This document shows, piece by piece, positions 51,755-60,990 of a stretch of 64,000 bases of DNA. The stretch is from NCBI RefSeq assembly GCF_037996825.1, contig NZ_JBBNAC010000001.1, positions 3,534,001-3,598,000 of the forward strand. Direction: 5' to 3'. Made by a program: the position numbers and the translations under genes. Under the pieces are notes generated by a model. The model made no database searches. It was not told where the DNA came from and was given only the letters and a program-made list of their open reading frames with translations. How positions within the stretch are numbered: position 1 is the stretch's first letter; the number at the start of each line of letters is the position of its first letter. This DNA is from Bdellovibrio sp. BCCA (GTDB taxonomy: Bacteria; Bdellovibrionota; Bdellovibrionia; Bdellovibrionales; Bdellovibrionaceae).

Positions 51755-52576
51755 CTACTTTCCAGAGAGGAGGTAGTTCTTCAAAGAGTAGATAAAAAGA
51801 GAGCCTTTATTTAATTCGGGAGCCACTTTTTCAATGAGTTCCCTTTCATGAAACTCAGGATACTTCGACCAGTGCATAGCGGGTTTTAGATGGTGAGCCG
51901 TATGGTAACCGTTATTGCAAAAAAACCAGTTCTCAAAGCGTGAAAGAAAATTGCGAGAGTGATTGAACTCGGATTGCAGATCGCAGTGATCGTGGTTCAC
52001 GAGATTTGCCAGCAGCAAAAGAAACAATCCGATCAGGCAAGAAGGTACGAGCCAAAACAGTGTCATAAGAGGATTTACGTAAAGCAATGCTATGACATAG
52101 AGAAGAATGAGAATTCTTTCTACCTTCTGATTTTTCCGGAGATCTTCCGGCAGATTTAATGTCGGACGATTTTTTGTCATTTCTTGAGAACTCTTTTTTA
52201 AATACTCAAGACTGCGCAATAAACCTGAAGAATGTTTTGTCGCCAACTTATAGCTTGCCCAATCTTTTTCACCCGATCGGTAGTGAGTGTGATGGTTGAA
52301 CATGTGAACAGCGTGAAGACGTGTCGATGGTGAAAACAAAATAAGTGAGATCAAACGATCTACGAATCTATTTAAAAATGCGTAAGTAAAAATTCCGCAA
52401 TGACGATGATTGTGATTAATCAAAGAAGCTTGAAGAACCAAAACGATGTTGAGCAAGAATAAACCTGCTAACTCGCCAATGCTGAAAGTGCTTTTCGGAG
52501 ACAGCATTACAAATAGCTGAAAAGCCCAAGTGACACTCAGAAAAATCAAACTGCGGATATCAGAGAGATGTTTCAT
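51755..52576 (-). CDS. Fatty acid desaturase
   Basis: The protein of about 273 residues has three histidine boxes of the membrane desaturase family: HNHRHC, HMFNHHTH and HTAHHLKP, and about four membrane segments. It differs from its two neighbours in boxes and is closer to the DesA/CrtW-like type. ATG at 52576 is used; an upstream ATG at 52597 is possible. It overlaps the preceding desaturase gene by at least 17 bases, so it is in the same operon. Confidence 0.82.
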   Translation of the reverse strand: MKHLSDIRSLIFLSVTWAFQLFVMLSPKSTFSIGELAGLFLLNIVLVLQASLINHNHRHCGIFTYAFLNRFVDRLISLILFSPSTRLHAVHMFNHHTHYRSGEKDWASYKLATKHSSGLLRSLEYLKKSSQEMTKNRPTLNLPEDLRKNQKVERILILLYVIALLYVNPLMTLFWLVPSCLIGLFLLLLANLVNHDHCDLQSEFNHSRNFLSRFENWFFCNNGYHTAHHLKPAMHWSKYPEFHERELIEKVAPELNKGSLFIYSLKNYLLSGK

Positions 52577-53420
52577 CCAAAGTTCTCTCTTTCGCATATG
52601 ATCTGTCGTACACGTCCCACACCAATCCGAGCTTTGCTAAAAGCTGAATGCCCCAGTAGATAGGATCTAGCTCCCACCATTTAAGACCTGAAGCTGCTAG
52701 CTTCGGATAAGCGTGATGATTGTTGTGCCAGTTTTCCCCGATAGAAAACGGCATGAGCCACCAGATGTTGTAACTTTCGTCTCTGGTTTCATATCTTCTC
52801 GTTCCGAAAAGATGGCAGAAAGTATTAATCACCATTGCGATATGAGCATTGGCTAAAGTTGAAACTAAAAATCCCCAGACGATGATTTGCATTTGGGTTG
52901 TTTGCAAAGACGGAAAATTATTTTCAATAAAATATCCCACCGCTGCCGTGAAGCCTAGAAATGTGAGTGGCCCCAGAAAATGATATTTGTTGATCCAAAT
53001 AATTTCGGGATAAGAGGAAAAGTCCTTCATCAAAGTCATATCAGTCGGTAAGGCGTCCTCTTGCAAAAGCCATCCGATATAGGCTCTGCCAAATCCCAAC
53101 ACTTTAGGTGAATGAGGATCTCCTGGTTTTTCCGCGTACTTGTGATGAATGCGGTGACTGGTCGCCCATGAAAGAGGTCCCTTGTGCCCTGATGTTGTTC
53201 CCCAAAACGCCATCACGAATTGAAATGGACGTGATGTTTTAAAACTGCGATGAGAAAAATAGCGATGATAGAATCCACCGACGGCAAAGTGACGGAAATA
53301 AAAAGTGAATAGCGCAAACCCTACCGCCGTCCACGACCAACCGTAGATGAGAACTCCGGCAAGAGCTATAAGATGCATCGTAAGAATTCGTAAGCAATGC
53401 TTTAGAGAATAATTCTTCAA
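52560..53420 (-). CDS. Acyl-CoA desaturase (delta-9 type)
   Basis: The 286-residue protein has the stearoyl-CoA desaturase set: HRYFSHRSF, HRIHHKYAE and HNNHHAYPK, with four membrane segments. It introduces a double bond into an acyl-CoA or acyl-lipid. The TTG start at 53420 follows AAGGGAATTGTC. It lies 12 bases after the neighbouring desaturase gene and overlaps the next, forming a three-desaturase operon. Confidence 0.9.
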   Translation of the reverse strand: MKNYSLKHCLRILTMHLIALAGVLIYGWSWTAVGFALFTFYFRHFAVGGFYHRYFSHRSFKTSRPFQFVMAFWGTTSGHKGPLSWATSHRIHHKYAEKPGDPHSPKVLGFGRAYIGWLLQEDALPTDMTLMKDFSSYPEIIWINKYHFLGPLTFLGFTAAVGYFIENNFPSLQTTQMQIIVWGFLVSTLANAHIAMVINTFCHLFGTRRYETRDESYNIWWLMPFSIGENWHNNHHAYPKLAASGLKWWELDPIYWGIQLLAKLGLVWDVYDRSYAKERTLDETSL

Positions 53421-53432
53421 GACAATTCCCTT

Positions 53433-54317
53433 TTAAGCGTGAGTCCGTAAGTCCGACACCCAGCCGATTTTTTCAAAAGCTTTGAGCATCCAATAGTGCG
53501 GATCTAGTTCGTACCAGTGATGACTTGTGGTTGCGCTGGCTTGATGAGCGTGATGATTGTTGTGCCACGCTTCCCCTAAGATGAAAGGGAAAAGCCAAGC
53601 ATTGTTTGTGCTCTTATCCGTGGTTTCGTGGGCGCGACGACCCCAACCATAATGGCAGCCCCAGGAATTCACCAAGAAAATCGCATTATGAAGAAGCATC
53701 ACTCGGAAGAAGCCTCCCCAGAAAACACCGCGAATAAATCCGTCCCATGATCCTAGCATCGCCGCTTCGATAAATCCGGGAATAATGACGCCGACAATTC
53801 CCACAAGAACATGATAGCGCTGCCATTTTACGAGTCGGGAGTTTTGATAAAGATCCGGCGTGTATTTTTTGATAAGTGCCAAGATCTTAAGATCAAAAAT
53901 CCAGTATACGTGTGAATGCCAGAAGCCTTGCCAAAAACTTAGTTCACGCCCGTTTTTAAACCATGGTGAGTGAGGATCTTCTTCCCTATCGCTGTATTGA
54001 TGGTGTTTTCTGTGAACTGCGGCCCACGTCAAAGCAGGCGTTTGAAAAGCGATAGCTGAAGTTAAAAATAAAATGAATTCAAAAAATGGAGTTGCTTTAA
54101 ATGCCTTGTGGGAAAAATAGCGATGATTGGCGACAGAGATTCCAAACAAAGCTATTTGATAAAAAACGACCAGAACAAAAAGATCCTGCCACACCACCGG
54201 TCTTTGCAAAACAAAAACACCAAGACCTACGCACAAAAGTGCCGGCACAAGAAGAGCTTTTGCAAAGGTTGGTTTGATATCAAGAATCTGATCTTTGTTC
54301 TGTTGACTTAATTCCAT
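53433..54317 (-). CDS. Acyl-CoA desaturase (delta-9 type)
   Basis: The 294-residue protein has HRYFSHKAF, HRKHHQYSD and HNNHHAHQA boxes, so it is a paralogue of the gene at 52560 with different spacing. It opens the desaturase operon. ATG at 54317 has only a distant AGGA, and 29 bases separate it from the divergent gene at 54347. Confidence 0.9.
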   Translation of the reverse strand: MELSQQNKDQILDIKPTFAKALLVPALLCVGLGVFVLQRPVVWQDLFVLVVFYQIALFGISVANHRYFSHKAFKATPFFEFILFLTSAIAFQTPALTWAAVHRKHHQYSDREEDPHSPWFKNGRELSFWQGFWHSHVYWIFDLKILALIKKYTPDLYQNSRLVKWQRYHVLVGIVGVIIPGFIEAAMLGSWDGFIRGVFWGGFFRVMLLHNAIFLVNSWGCHYGWGRRAHETTDKSTNNAWLFPFILGEAWHNNHHAHQASATTSHHWYELDPHYWMLKAFEKIGWVSDLRTHA

Positions 54318-54346
54318 CGCTTATAGAATCCTAACAGAGGATTATT

Positions 54347-55456
54347 ATGAAAGCTCAAAAAAAATCAGTCACATCGTGGGACGATTCCTTTTTTAAAGAT
54401 TTTGTTGCACTGAGAAATCGTCTTTACGCTTCTCATCCTGATTTTATTTCTGAAGATTTGAGCGACTTGGAATTATTTCTCGGAAAAAATTCTTACTTCG
54501 CAAATAAAATGGATTGGACAGCGGTACTTCTTGGAAATTCAGGACGCTATTTGCTGTCGATGAGTCCTGTCGCTGATTCACTTTATTTGGGATACTTTGA
54601 ATGCGACGGCGAAGAAGAGGCTTTACACCAAAGTCTTCTTCAAGACATCACAGCTTATAAACAGAGATATCCACAGTTAAAAACCGTGATCGGTCCTATT
54701 CAAGGAAGTCTTTTTGCAGGATACCGTTTCCGCGAGCAAACGGATGCTCCCAGGTTTTTAGGAGAAACTCTTCATCGCGATTCCTATCCTGAGCTTTGGA
54801 AAAAATGGGGCTTTCAAATCGGAGAGTATTGGGACTCCTACAGCTTTGAACCTTATTATGGTTACAGTTTCTACAAAACAATCGAACAGAAATTTGAGAA
54901 GTTTTGGAAAGATCCAAAAATCGTGAGTCGTCCGCTGGATTTAAATAACTGGGATCGAGAAATCCAAGACGTCTATGACATCACGATGGAAGCTTACAAT
55001 CTTACAAATACTAACGACGAAATTGATTTTAAGATCTTCAAAGACATCTCAGAAAAAATGAAACCGCTTTTAAAGCCTCGTCACGTAAAAATGTTAGAAT
55101 ACGACGGAAAAACAGTGGCATTTACGATTTGTTATTCTGATATCCAAGAAGAAATCCGTCGTTTTAATAAACGCAAATCCTTCATGCCAACATGGCTGAA
55201 CAAATTAGTTTTGTTCGTGGGCATTCAATTTAAAAAAAATCCTTTGCTTTTAGTCTATGTCGCAAAAAGAAAAGAGTGTCCGATTAAATGGGCCATGGCG
55301 AAGTTGGGAACATCCATGATCACAGGAGTAAACCCTGACGACTATCCATTGGTGATTTCAGCACTCAATGCAGAATCGTCAGGAAGTCGCGCTTCACTCC
55401 CCGACCGGAAGTCCCTGCACTCCCGCCACTTTTTGATGACGTTGAGTCTTTCTTAA
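54347..55456 (+). CDS. Hypothetical protein, GNAT-like
   Basis: The 369-residue protein begins FVALRNRLYASHPDFISEDLSDLELFL and has GPIQGSLFAGYRF, EYWDSYSFEPYYGYSFY and ITGVNPDDYPLVISALNAE segments. The layout resembles GNAT or N-acetyltransferase-like proteins of about 370 residues, but I am not certain. ATG follows AGAGG. Its last 63 bases overlap the convergent MFS gene. Confidence 0.6.
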   Translation: MKAQKKSVTSWDDSFFKDFVALRNRLYASHPDFISEDLSDLELFLGKNSYFANKMDWTAVLLGNSGRYLLSMSPVADSLYLGYFECDGEEEALHQSLLQDITAYKQRYPQLKTVIGPIQGSLFAGYRFREQTDAPRFLGETLHRDSYPELWKKWGFQIGEYWDSYSFEPYYGYSFYKTIEQKFEKFWKDPKIVSRPLDLNNWDREIQDVYDITMEAYNLTNTNDEIDFKIFKDISEKMKPLLKPRHVKMLEYDGKTVAFTICYSDIQEEIRRFNKRKSFMPTWLNKLVLFVGIQFKKNPLLLVYVAKRKECPIKWAMAKLGTSMITGVNPDDYPLVISALNAESSGSRASLPDRKSLHSRHFLMTLSLS

Positions 55457-56617
55457 AGGCAAGTACCACAAGAACGCTCCAAGAAGAATCACCGGAGCTG
55501 ACGTAAGAACGCCTAAACGCAGATCACCGCTAACATCAGAAATTTTTCCAATCATAGGCGCACTTAAAGCGTCCCCTAAAATATGACTTAAGAAAATTTG
55601 AAACGCCATTGCAAAACTTGCCTGTGAAGCTGTCACAGAATGGAGTGTTGCAATCGTTGCGGGACTGTTTGAAATAAAAAAGAAAAACTGTGTTAAAGAA
55701 ATCCATAGAACTAACTCTGGAATAGAGCGCGAGTAAAACGCCATCACGAAAGGCACAAATGCAATCGCCAAGGAGATCGCGCTCACTTCAAGATAAGATC
55801 CGCCTTTGTCCCTTTTCCAGCGGTCGGCAATAATTCCACCCACCCATGTTCCTAAAAGACCAAAACCAATCGCAGCTCCACCAAAAATCATATTGGCCAT
55901 CGCAAGACTCACACTGTGCTGCTTTTCAATATAAGTCGGCATCCAGTGAGTCACGCCACCCGCTACAAATGTGTAAGCTGCATATCCCAAAGCTAAAAGC
56001 ATGTACTGAGAATTTGACAGTAGTGACATGAATTCATCTTTGATACTGATTTTTTGGACAGGGATACGATCTTCAGAAGCGGTCGTAAAAAAGAAAATCA
56101 GACTTAATAAAACTGCCGGAACTCCCATTACGAGATAAGCCGAACGCCATCCGTAACTGTCCGTTAAAAATCCACCGCCAACAAAACCTAGCGCCATTCC
56201 CAAAGGAAGTGCTGAAGTAAATAAGGCCATCAAACGTCCACGGGAGTTAACGGGACAGAGATGATGAACAACCGCAGGAGCTACTGCTGCAAAAGCCGCT
56301 TCGCCAACACCCAGTAAAGAACGACATGCCAAAAGTTGATAATAGTTCTGACAAAGAGCCGTTAGAACCGCCGCAGAACTCCAAAGCAGTGTTCCCATTT
56401 TTAGAATATGAATGCGGTTTGTGCGGTCAGCACGATAAGCAAGGATCAAAGAAAAAATAACGTAGGGAATAACAAAGGAAGAAAAAAGAATTCCACCTTG
56501 GAAGTCACTTAAAACAAAATCCGCCTTCACCTTGCTCAGTGAGGCGGACATCAAAAAACGGTCCACGTAATTAAACAAATTCAGGACCGTTAGAATAAGA
56601 ACAAATCGAAACGTCAT
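55394..56617 (-). CDS. MFS transporter
   Basis: The 407-residue protein has about 12 membrane segments with the MFS A-motif-like stretch RADRTNRI after helix 2 and a GADxxxR-type repeat (GGIIADRWKRDKGG) in the second half. Such carriers export or import small solutes with protons. The substrate is unknown. It starts at ATG 56617, overlapping the upstream gene stop by one base. Confidence 0.88.
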   Translation of the reverse strand: MTFRFVLILTVLNLFNYVDRFLMSASLSKVKADFVLSDFQGGILFSSFVIPYVIFSLILAYRADRTNRIHILKMGTLLWSSAAVLTALCQNYYQLLACRSLLGVGEAAFAAVAPAVVHHLCPVNSRGRLMALFTSALPLGMALGFVGGGFLTDSYGWRSAYLVMGVPAVLLSLIFFFTTASEDRIPVQKISIKDEFMSLLSNSQYMLLALGYAAYTFVAGGVTHWMPTYIEKQHSVSLAMANMIFGGAAIGFGLLGTWVGGIIADRWKRDKGGSYLEVSAISLAIAFVPFVMAFYSRSIPELVLWISLTQFFFFISNSPATIATLHSVTASQASFAMAFQIFLSHILGDALSAPMIGKISDVSGDLRLGVLTSAPVILLGAFLWYLPLRKTQRHQKVAGVQGLPVGE

Positions 56618-58107
56618 TATTTAGTGATGTTTAACCAGTTACCGCCAGAGTGCGAAAGAACTCTGACCGATTTAAATACGTCGTCGTCTTTTTTAACACT
56701 TGGGAAATACGGCGAGTATGCAGCCACATTCCACTTTTCTGGGCTTCCTTCAGCGTAGTTTCTGTAAGTAAGAGCTTTCTTGCTGCCTTTGGCATCGATG
56801 ACAGCTTCGCGAGTCACTTTGCTGCGGGTATCGAAAGCTGTTGGCAAGAAGGCTTTTAAGTCTTTTGGTGGTTTGTTAAAGAAATCAGCGTAACGGATTT
56901 CAATCACTTCACCTGTCACAGAACTTCTCATTTTTTCAGAAGAGTCTGAAGCCACGACACGGTAAAGAAGCTCAAGGTTTTGCTCGACATCGTGTCTGTT
57001 CACTCTCCAGTAACCAGAGTCAATCGCATAAAGATTTTCATTTTTACGCGATTCAGAACTTGCTTGCCATGCAGACCACGCGTGAGCCACCGCCCAACGA
57101 GAAGCATTCAACGAAGACTTCATCCACGCTTCACCATCAGGAAGAAGTGTTCCGATTTGTGGATACTTATTAATTGTGTTCGTGATTTTTCTAGCAGAAA
57201 CACCATCTACTTGGCTTAAGAAACCATCGACACCGTAAAGGCGACCCAAGTCGCGAGAAAGATCGATAGAGCCGCGGATGTTGTACGCTCTGAGGAAGCA
57301 CAAGCTTGCAACAGAAGTCATCATCGCAGAACGAACCATTGATTTTTCAAGTTCACCGATCAAACGGAAACGATTCACGCCGTCTTTGAAAGAATCCGGA
57401 CCGAAGCTGAAACGTTGATCCCAAACAACAGGCTCAGAAAGATTCAATTTTCCAAGACGGTCATCCGCCTTCAAGATCTGCTCACGGAAAGGACCTGCAA
57501 GCCATCCTTGAATATCCGCTTCATCGTTGAATGTAGAAACAAGTTTACCGTTTTCATAGTAAGGAGACATAAAGTACTCCTCAACAACAGCCATATTATC
57601 TTGAGGAAGATAAATGCGGAAGTTTGTCGCTGTATTTTTCGCCACTGTCAAAACAGCAGAGTGAACACCTGGAGAACGTTTTTCAAAAACACTTTTTGCA
57701 CGGAAAACAAAACCGCGAAGTGCTTGTGCTGGAAGAATTTGCGCTGCAAAGAATTTCGCGTCACTTGGAAGTTTGTCGTAATTAGCATCCAAATCAGAAA
57801 GCATTTGAGCCAATTCATCCGACGTTTTTACTTTGAAAAAACGATCGCGAATCTCGCGCAGTTCAGGACTCATCTGCGCTTCACTGATATTTCCTGCTTG
57901 TGCTGGAGAACGACGACTTTCAGACTTTTCAATGATTTGTTTCAAAGTCGGAACCGTCACATCCGGTGCCGCAACTACAGGTGCCGTTGGGGCCGCTGTA
58001 TTGAGTTTTTTATAGTAAGATAGATCTTGGCCCTTCGGAGCAGCTGCTTGAACGGCGATCCCTGCCGACAAAGCCGCCGCAAAAACTGCAACAGATAACG
58101 TTCTCAT
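56617..58107 (-). CDS. Secreted hypothetical protein
   Basis: The 496-residue protein has a signal peptide (1-22, ending AVQAA) and is otherwise polar with many Lys/Asp/Ser. No family is recognised. ATG follows GGAGG. It overlaps the MFS gene as TAATG, so the two are one operon. It may be a periplasmic partner of the transporter, which is inference. Confidence 0.7.
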   Translation of the reverse strand: MRTLSVAVFAAALSAGIAVQAAAPKGQDLSYYKKLNTAAPTAPVVAAPDVTVPTLKQIIEKSESRRSPAQAGNISEAQMSPELREIRDRFFKVKTSDELAQMLSDLDANYDKLPSDAKFFAAQILPAQALRGFVFRAKSVFEKRSPGVHSAVLTVAKNTATNFRIYLPQDNMAVVEEYFMSPYYENGKLVSTFNDEADIQGWLAGPFREQILKADDRLGKLNLSEPVVWDQRFSFGPDSFKDGVNRFRLIGELEKSMVRSAMMTSVASLCFLRAYNIRGSIDLSRDLGRLYGVDGFLSQVDGVSARKITNTINKYPQIGTLLPDGEAWMKSSLNASRWAVAHAWSAWQASSESRKNENLYAIDSGYWRVNRHDVEQNLELLYRVVASDSSEKMRSSVTGEVIEIRYADFFNKPPKDLKAFLPTAFDTRSKVTREAVIDAKGSKKALTYRNYAEGSPEKWNVAAYSPYFPSVKKDDDVFKSVRVLSHSGGNWLNITK

Positions 58108-58194
58108 TTATATCCTCCAAGTTGTTTACCAAATTAGGATAAGCGAGTCGGAAAGTATTTGTCGATTGAGAAAATCAAAACCTTCGTGGATTAT

Positions 58195-60441
58195 ATGGGA
58201 ATGAAATTTATCTGCAGAAAATCTCTCCGTCTTTTTCATTATGGGCTTTTACAAAGCCAGAGAGCTCTTCTGCGTCATCCACGAAAAATCTTCATCCTCG
58301 CCCTGGTGCTTTTTGCCACCTGCTTGGTTTCCGCGACGAAACTGCAAATTGGAATTCGCGCGGAGGATTGGCTAGACCAAAGCCTTGCAAGTACAAAACT
58401 GTATCTTGAGATGAAAGAGACGTTTGGCTCCGAGGACAAACTGTCGTGGATTGTTTCGTCCCCGTGGAATTATAAAAACTTTTGTGAGCAGCAACGTCGT
58501 CACTTCAATTGGGCCAATGAAGAAAACCGTCTGCAAAAAATTTCTTCGATCTTCGAACTGCGTCGCCCTCTATATAATAGCGAAAACGAAACCCTGATTT
58601 ATCCGCGCGAACTCGAAGAGAACTGCCAGTTTTCAGAAGCCGCTATTCAGAATTTACAGCATCATCCCCTCACCGATTCATTCAGCATTCAGCCTGGCAA
58701 AGATCTTCTTTTTAAATTTACGTTTGAAGAGTTGGAAACGCCAACAAAGTGGGGAAAAACAGATTTTCAAGAAGTTGAAAAATGGATCGCCCATTTAAAA
58801 CAATTGGAGCCCACAAGTCTTTTTGGTGGAAGTCTGTTCTTTCAAGAAAGCACGAAAGAAGGAATTCTATGGGCCAGCAAACTCAATATCCTCACGGCCC
58901 TTGTTATTGCCATCTGCTGTCGTCTGTTCTTAGGGACATGGCTGAGTGGAGCTATTCTTGTTTGCTTGATTGTCTTTACGACGTCTGTTTTGCAAACGGG
59001 GATGACGCTTAAGGGTAATATCGCCGACCCTCTTTCTTCCAGTATTTTCGTCATTATGACGATTGCTATCGTCGAAGATTTCTTTTTCTCCTTCTTTTTT
59101 TCCCGAGCACAAAAAGTTCGTTTAAGGACTGCTTTAAGACGCATGAGTCTTCCAAGTTTTTTTACAAGTCTGACGACGGCTATTGGCTTGGGCTCACTTG
59201 TAACCTCGACAAACATGAGCGTTCAGAACCTTGGATTTTGGACAGGTGTCGGCGCGATGGTGGAATGGGCCTTGGTGTATTTGCTTCTACCTTCCGTTTG
59301 CAAAGTTTTTCCTCGTCTTGATGAACTCGCGTGGAAGGGAAATATCTTTTTACCGAATTGGTTTCGCTCCATCGGAAGTTTTAGTCCCTCGCGAAAACTG
59401 GTGATTGCCCTCACGCTGCCTCTGGTTTTGATCTTTTTTACTTATGACAAGGTCAATATCAACTACACGCCTTTTGATATGTTCCCGTCCTCACATCCGC
59501 TTTTGCAATTCCGCGATTATGTGAAAGGTCAAAGAGGTTTCGAAGGTGACGTCAGTCTTATTTTTAATCACGAGAATCTGACAGAAGAAGATTCAAAGCT
59601 TATCGCTGAGGTCGCAAAGCACGCTCTAGTAGTTTCTTATAAAGATCCACGCAAGATGACAGAAGAACTCATGCCCGCAGAAGCAGATCCTGCCTTAAAG
59701 CGCATGATTGAAAGTGAAATCAAAGAAACAACGAGTCTTAAAGATTTCCAACAAAACGGCAAAAGCCGCGCGATACTTTTTATCAAAGAATACGACATGC
59801 AGTCTCTAGATGCGCTCACTCAATATGCAGATAAAGTTTGTGCCGGACGCTGCTATCTTTCGGGAGAGATTGTGGCCTTTAAAGACTATGCTCTTTCGAT
59901 GCTCAAGACATTGTATTCGAGTTTTATTTTATCTTTAGCCACGGTCTCTTTGCTTTTGGCTTTGCTCTCCATTGCTGTAAGTGGTCGCGTGTTTTGGCCG
60001 TTGATTTTATCTTCAGTGTGGGCGCCGCTTATGCTGATGATTTTCGTTAGCGTTTTCCAAATTAAGATCAATGTCGTCACATGTCTTGCTTTGGATTTGA
60101 TGATCGGACTTTCCGGCGACAATGCCGTTCAGTTTTTACTTTTTGATCGCAAGGGCCGATGGAAAAAAGGCCACACAGAGTTATTGCCTGTGGGCCTTAT
60201 GATTGTCTCAACGATTGCTTTAATCAGTTTGATTTTGTTGCTTTCTTACTTCCGCACCGCACGTATTTTAAGTGGGCTCATGGAGTTCGGAGCTTTGTTG
60301 ATGTTGATCGGCGACCTGTGGATTCTCAACTATTTCACGGAGGTAAAAGAATCGGATTCCGAGAGCCGCGAGCACGAAGCCTCCCACAATATCAGCAATG
60401 TGGTGCTGGCGGGTGAACACGACGGAAGCAGCAATTCCTAG
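58195..60441 (+). CDS. MMPL/RND family lipid-type transporter
   Basis: The protein of about 748 residues has an RND/MMPL layout: one N-terminal helix, a large periplasmic loop, five helices (about 230-370), a second helix and loop, and five more helices. It contains the DLMIGLSGDNAVQ stretch of the second helix set. Such proteins export lipids or hydrophobic molecules. Its acidic C-terminal tail is read from DNA that also encodes the active site of the convergent PAP2 enzyme. The start is uncertain. Confidence 0.85.
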   Translation: MGMKFICRKSLRLFHYGLLQSQRALLRHPRKIFILALVLFATCLVSATKLQIGIRAEDWLDQSLASTKLYLEMKETFGSEDKLSWIVSSPWNYKNFCEQQRRHFNWANEENRLQKISSIFELRRPLYNSENETLIYPRELEENCQFSEAAIQNLQHHPLTDSFSIQPGKDLLFKFTFEELETPTKWGKTDFQEVEKWIAHLKQLEPTSLFGGSLFFQESTKEGILWASKLNILTALVIAICCRLFLGTWLSGAILVCLIVFTTSVLQTGMTLKGNIADPLSSSIFVIMTIAIVEDFFFSFFFSRAQKVRLRTALRRMSLPSFFTSLTTAIGLGSLVTSTNMSVQNLGFWTGVGAMVEWALVYLLLPSVCKVFPRLDELAWKGNIFLPNWFRSIGSFSPSRKLVIALTLPLVLIFFTYDKVNINYTPFDMFPSSHPLLQFRDYVKGQRGFEGDVSLIFNHENLTEEDSKLIAEVAKHALVVSYKDPRKMTEELMPAEADPALKRMIESEIKETTSLKDFQQNGKSRAILFIKEYDMQSLDALTQYADKVCAGRCYLSGEIVAFKDYALSMLKTLYSSFILSLATVSLLLALLSIAVSGRVFWPLILSSVWAPLMLMIFVSVFQIKINVVTCLALDLMIGLSGDNAVQFLLFDRKGRWKKGHTELLPVGLMIVSTIALISLILLLSYFRTARILSGLMEFGALLMLIGDLWILNYFTEVKESDSESREHEASHNISNVVLAGEHDGSSNS

Positions 60442-60975
60442 CATCCAAATAGAAAACACGACCGTCAGCCATTTTTTATTTCGATGCATTTCTGCCGCCG
60501 CGAAAAGAGCCAAGGCTGAAAAAGTCACATGCAATGACGGCACAAGATTGTGCGGTTTATCCAGCGTATGAATGTTCTGAAAGATCTCGCGAAACGGCGA
60601 TTCCGCCGGAATGACTCTTTCAAATCCTAATTGAGTTGGGAAAACAATAAACACTACTGCCGCCGCGAAAAGCGTGATCAGATTTGTCTGACAGTATTTT
60701 TTAAGGCGATCCGCATCGCACATAAACAGCGGCAAAAAAATCACGATATTCAAACTCAAATAAAGCCATACAAACTCAGGGATAAACGGCGCTTGAGTCT
60801 CCCAACCGAAATACCATGAGTAGTGTTGAGTGCTTTGCGCGGCCAAATAGTTTGTGAACCCATAAACTAAAGGAAATCCCAAGAGGGCTGCAGTGCCCCA
60901 TGTAAGGAAGACCCACAGTCTTTTTTGATCAGGTAGAGAAAACAGAGGAAATGGTTTTTCTTTTGGATGTGTCAT
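60268..60975 (-). CDS. PAP2 superfamily phosphatase, PAP2_3 type
   Basis: The 235-residue protein has five or six membrane segments and the PAP2_3-like motifs LVPSLHVTFSAL and TRQHHIADIVGG. It resembles inositol phosphorylceramide synthase and lipid phosphatase proteins, so it may act on lipid phosphates or head-group exchange. Its C-terminal 58 residues, including the second motif, overlap the MMPL gene on the opposite strand. The start is 15 bases from the divergent desaturase start. Confidence 0.82.
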   Translation of the reverse strand: MTHPKEKPFPLFSLPDQKRLWVFLTWGTAALLGFPLVYGFTNYLAAQSTQHYSWYFGWETQAPFIPEFVWLYLSLNIVIFLPLFMCDADRLKKYCQTNLITLFAAAVVFIVFPTQLGFERVIPAESPFREIFQNIHTLDKPHNLVPSLHVTFSALALFAAAEMHRNKKWLTVVFSIWMLGIAASVVFTRQHHIADIVGGFVLAALGIRFFYLREIVENPQVADQHQQSSELHEPT

Positions 60976-60990
60976 GCTTAAATATTATTC

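Noticed and set aside
57415-58023. Plus-strand frame of 202 codons
   Set aside because: It is antisense to a secreted protein gene with signal peptide and strong site; its composition (Cys, Arg, Phe rich) looks like a shadow.
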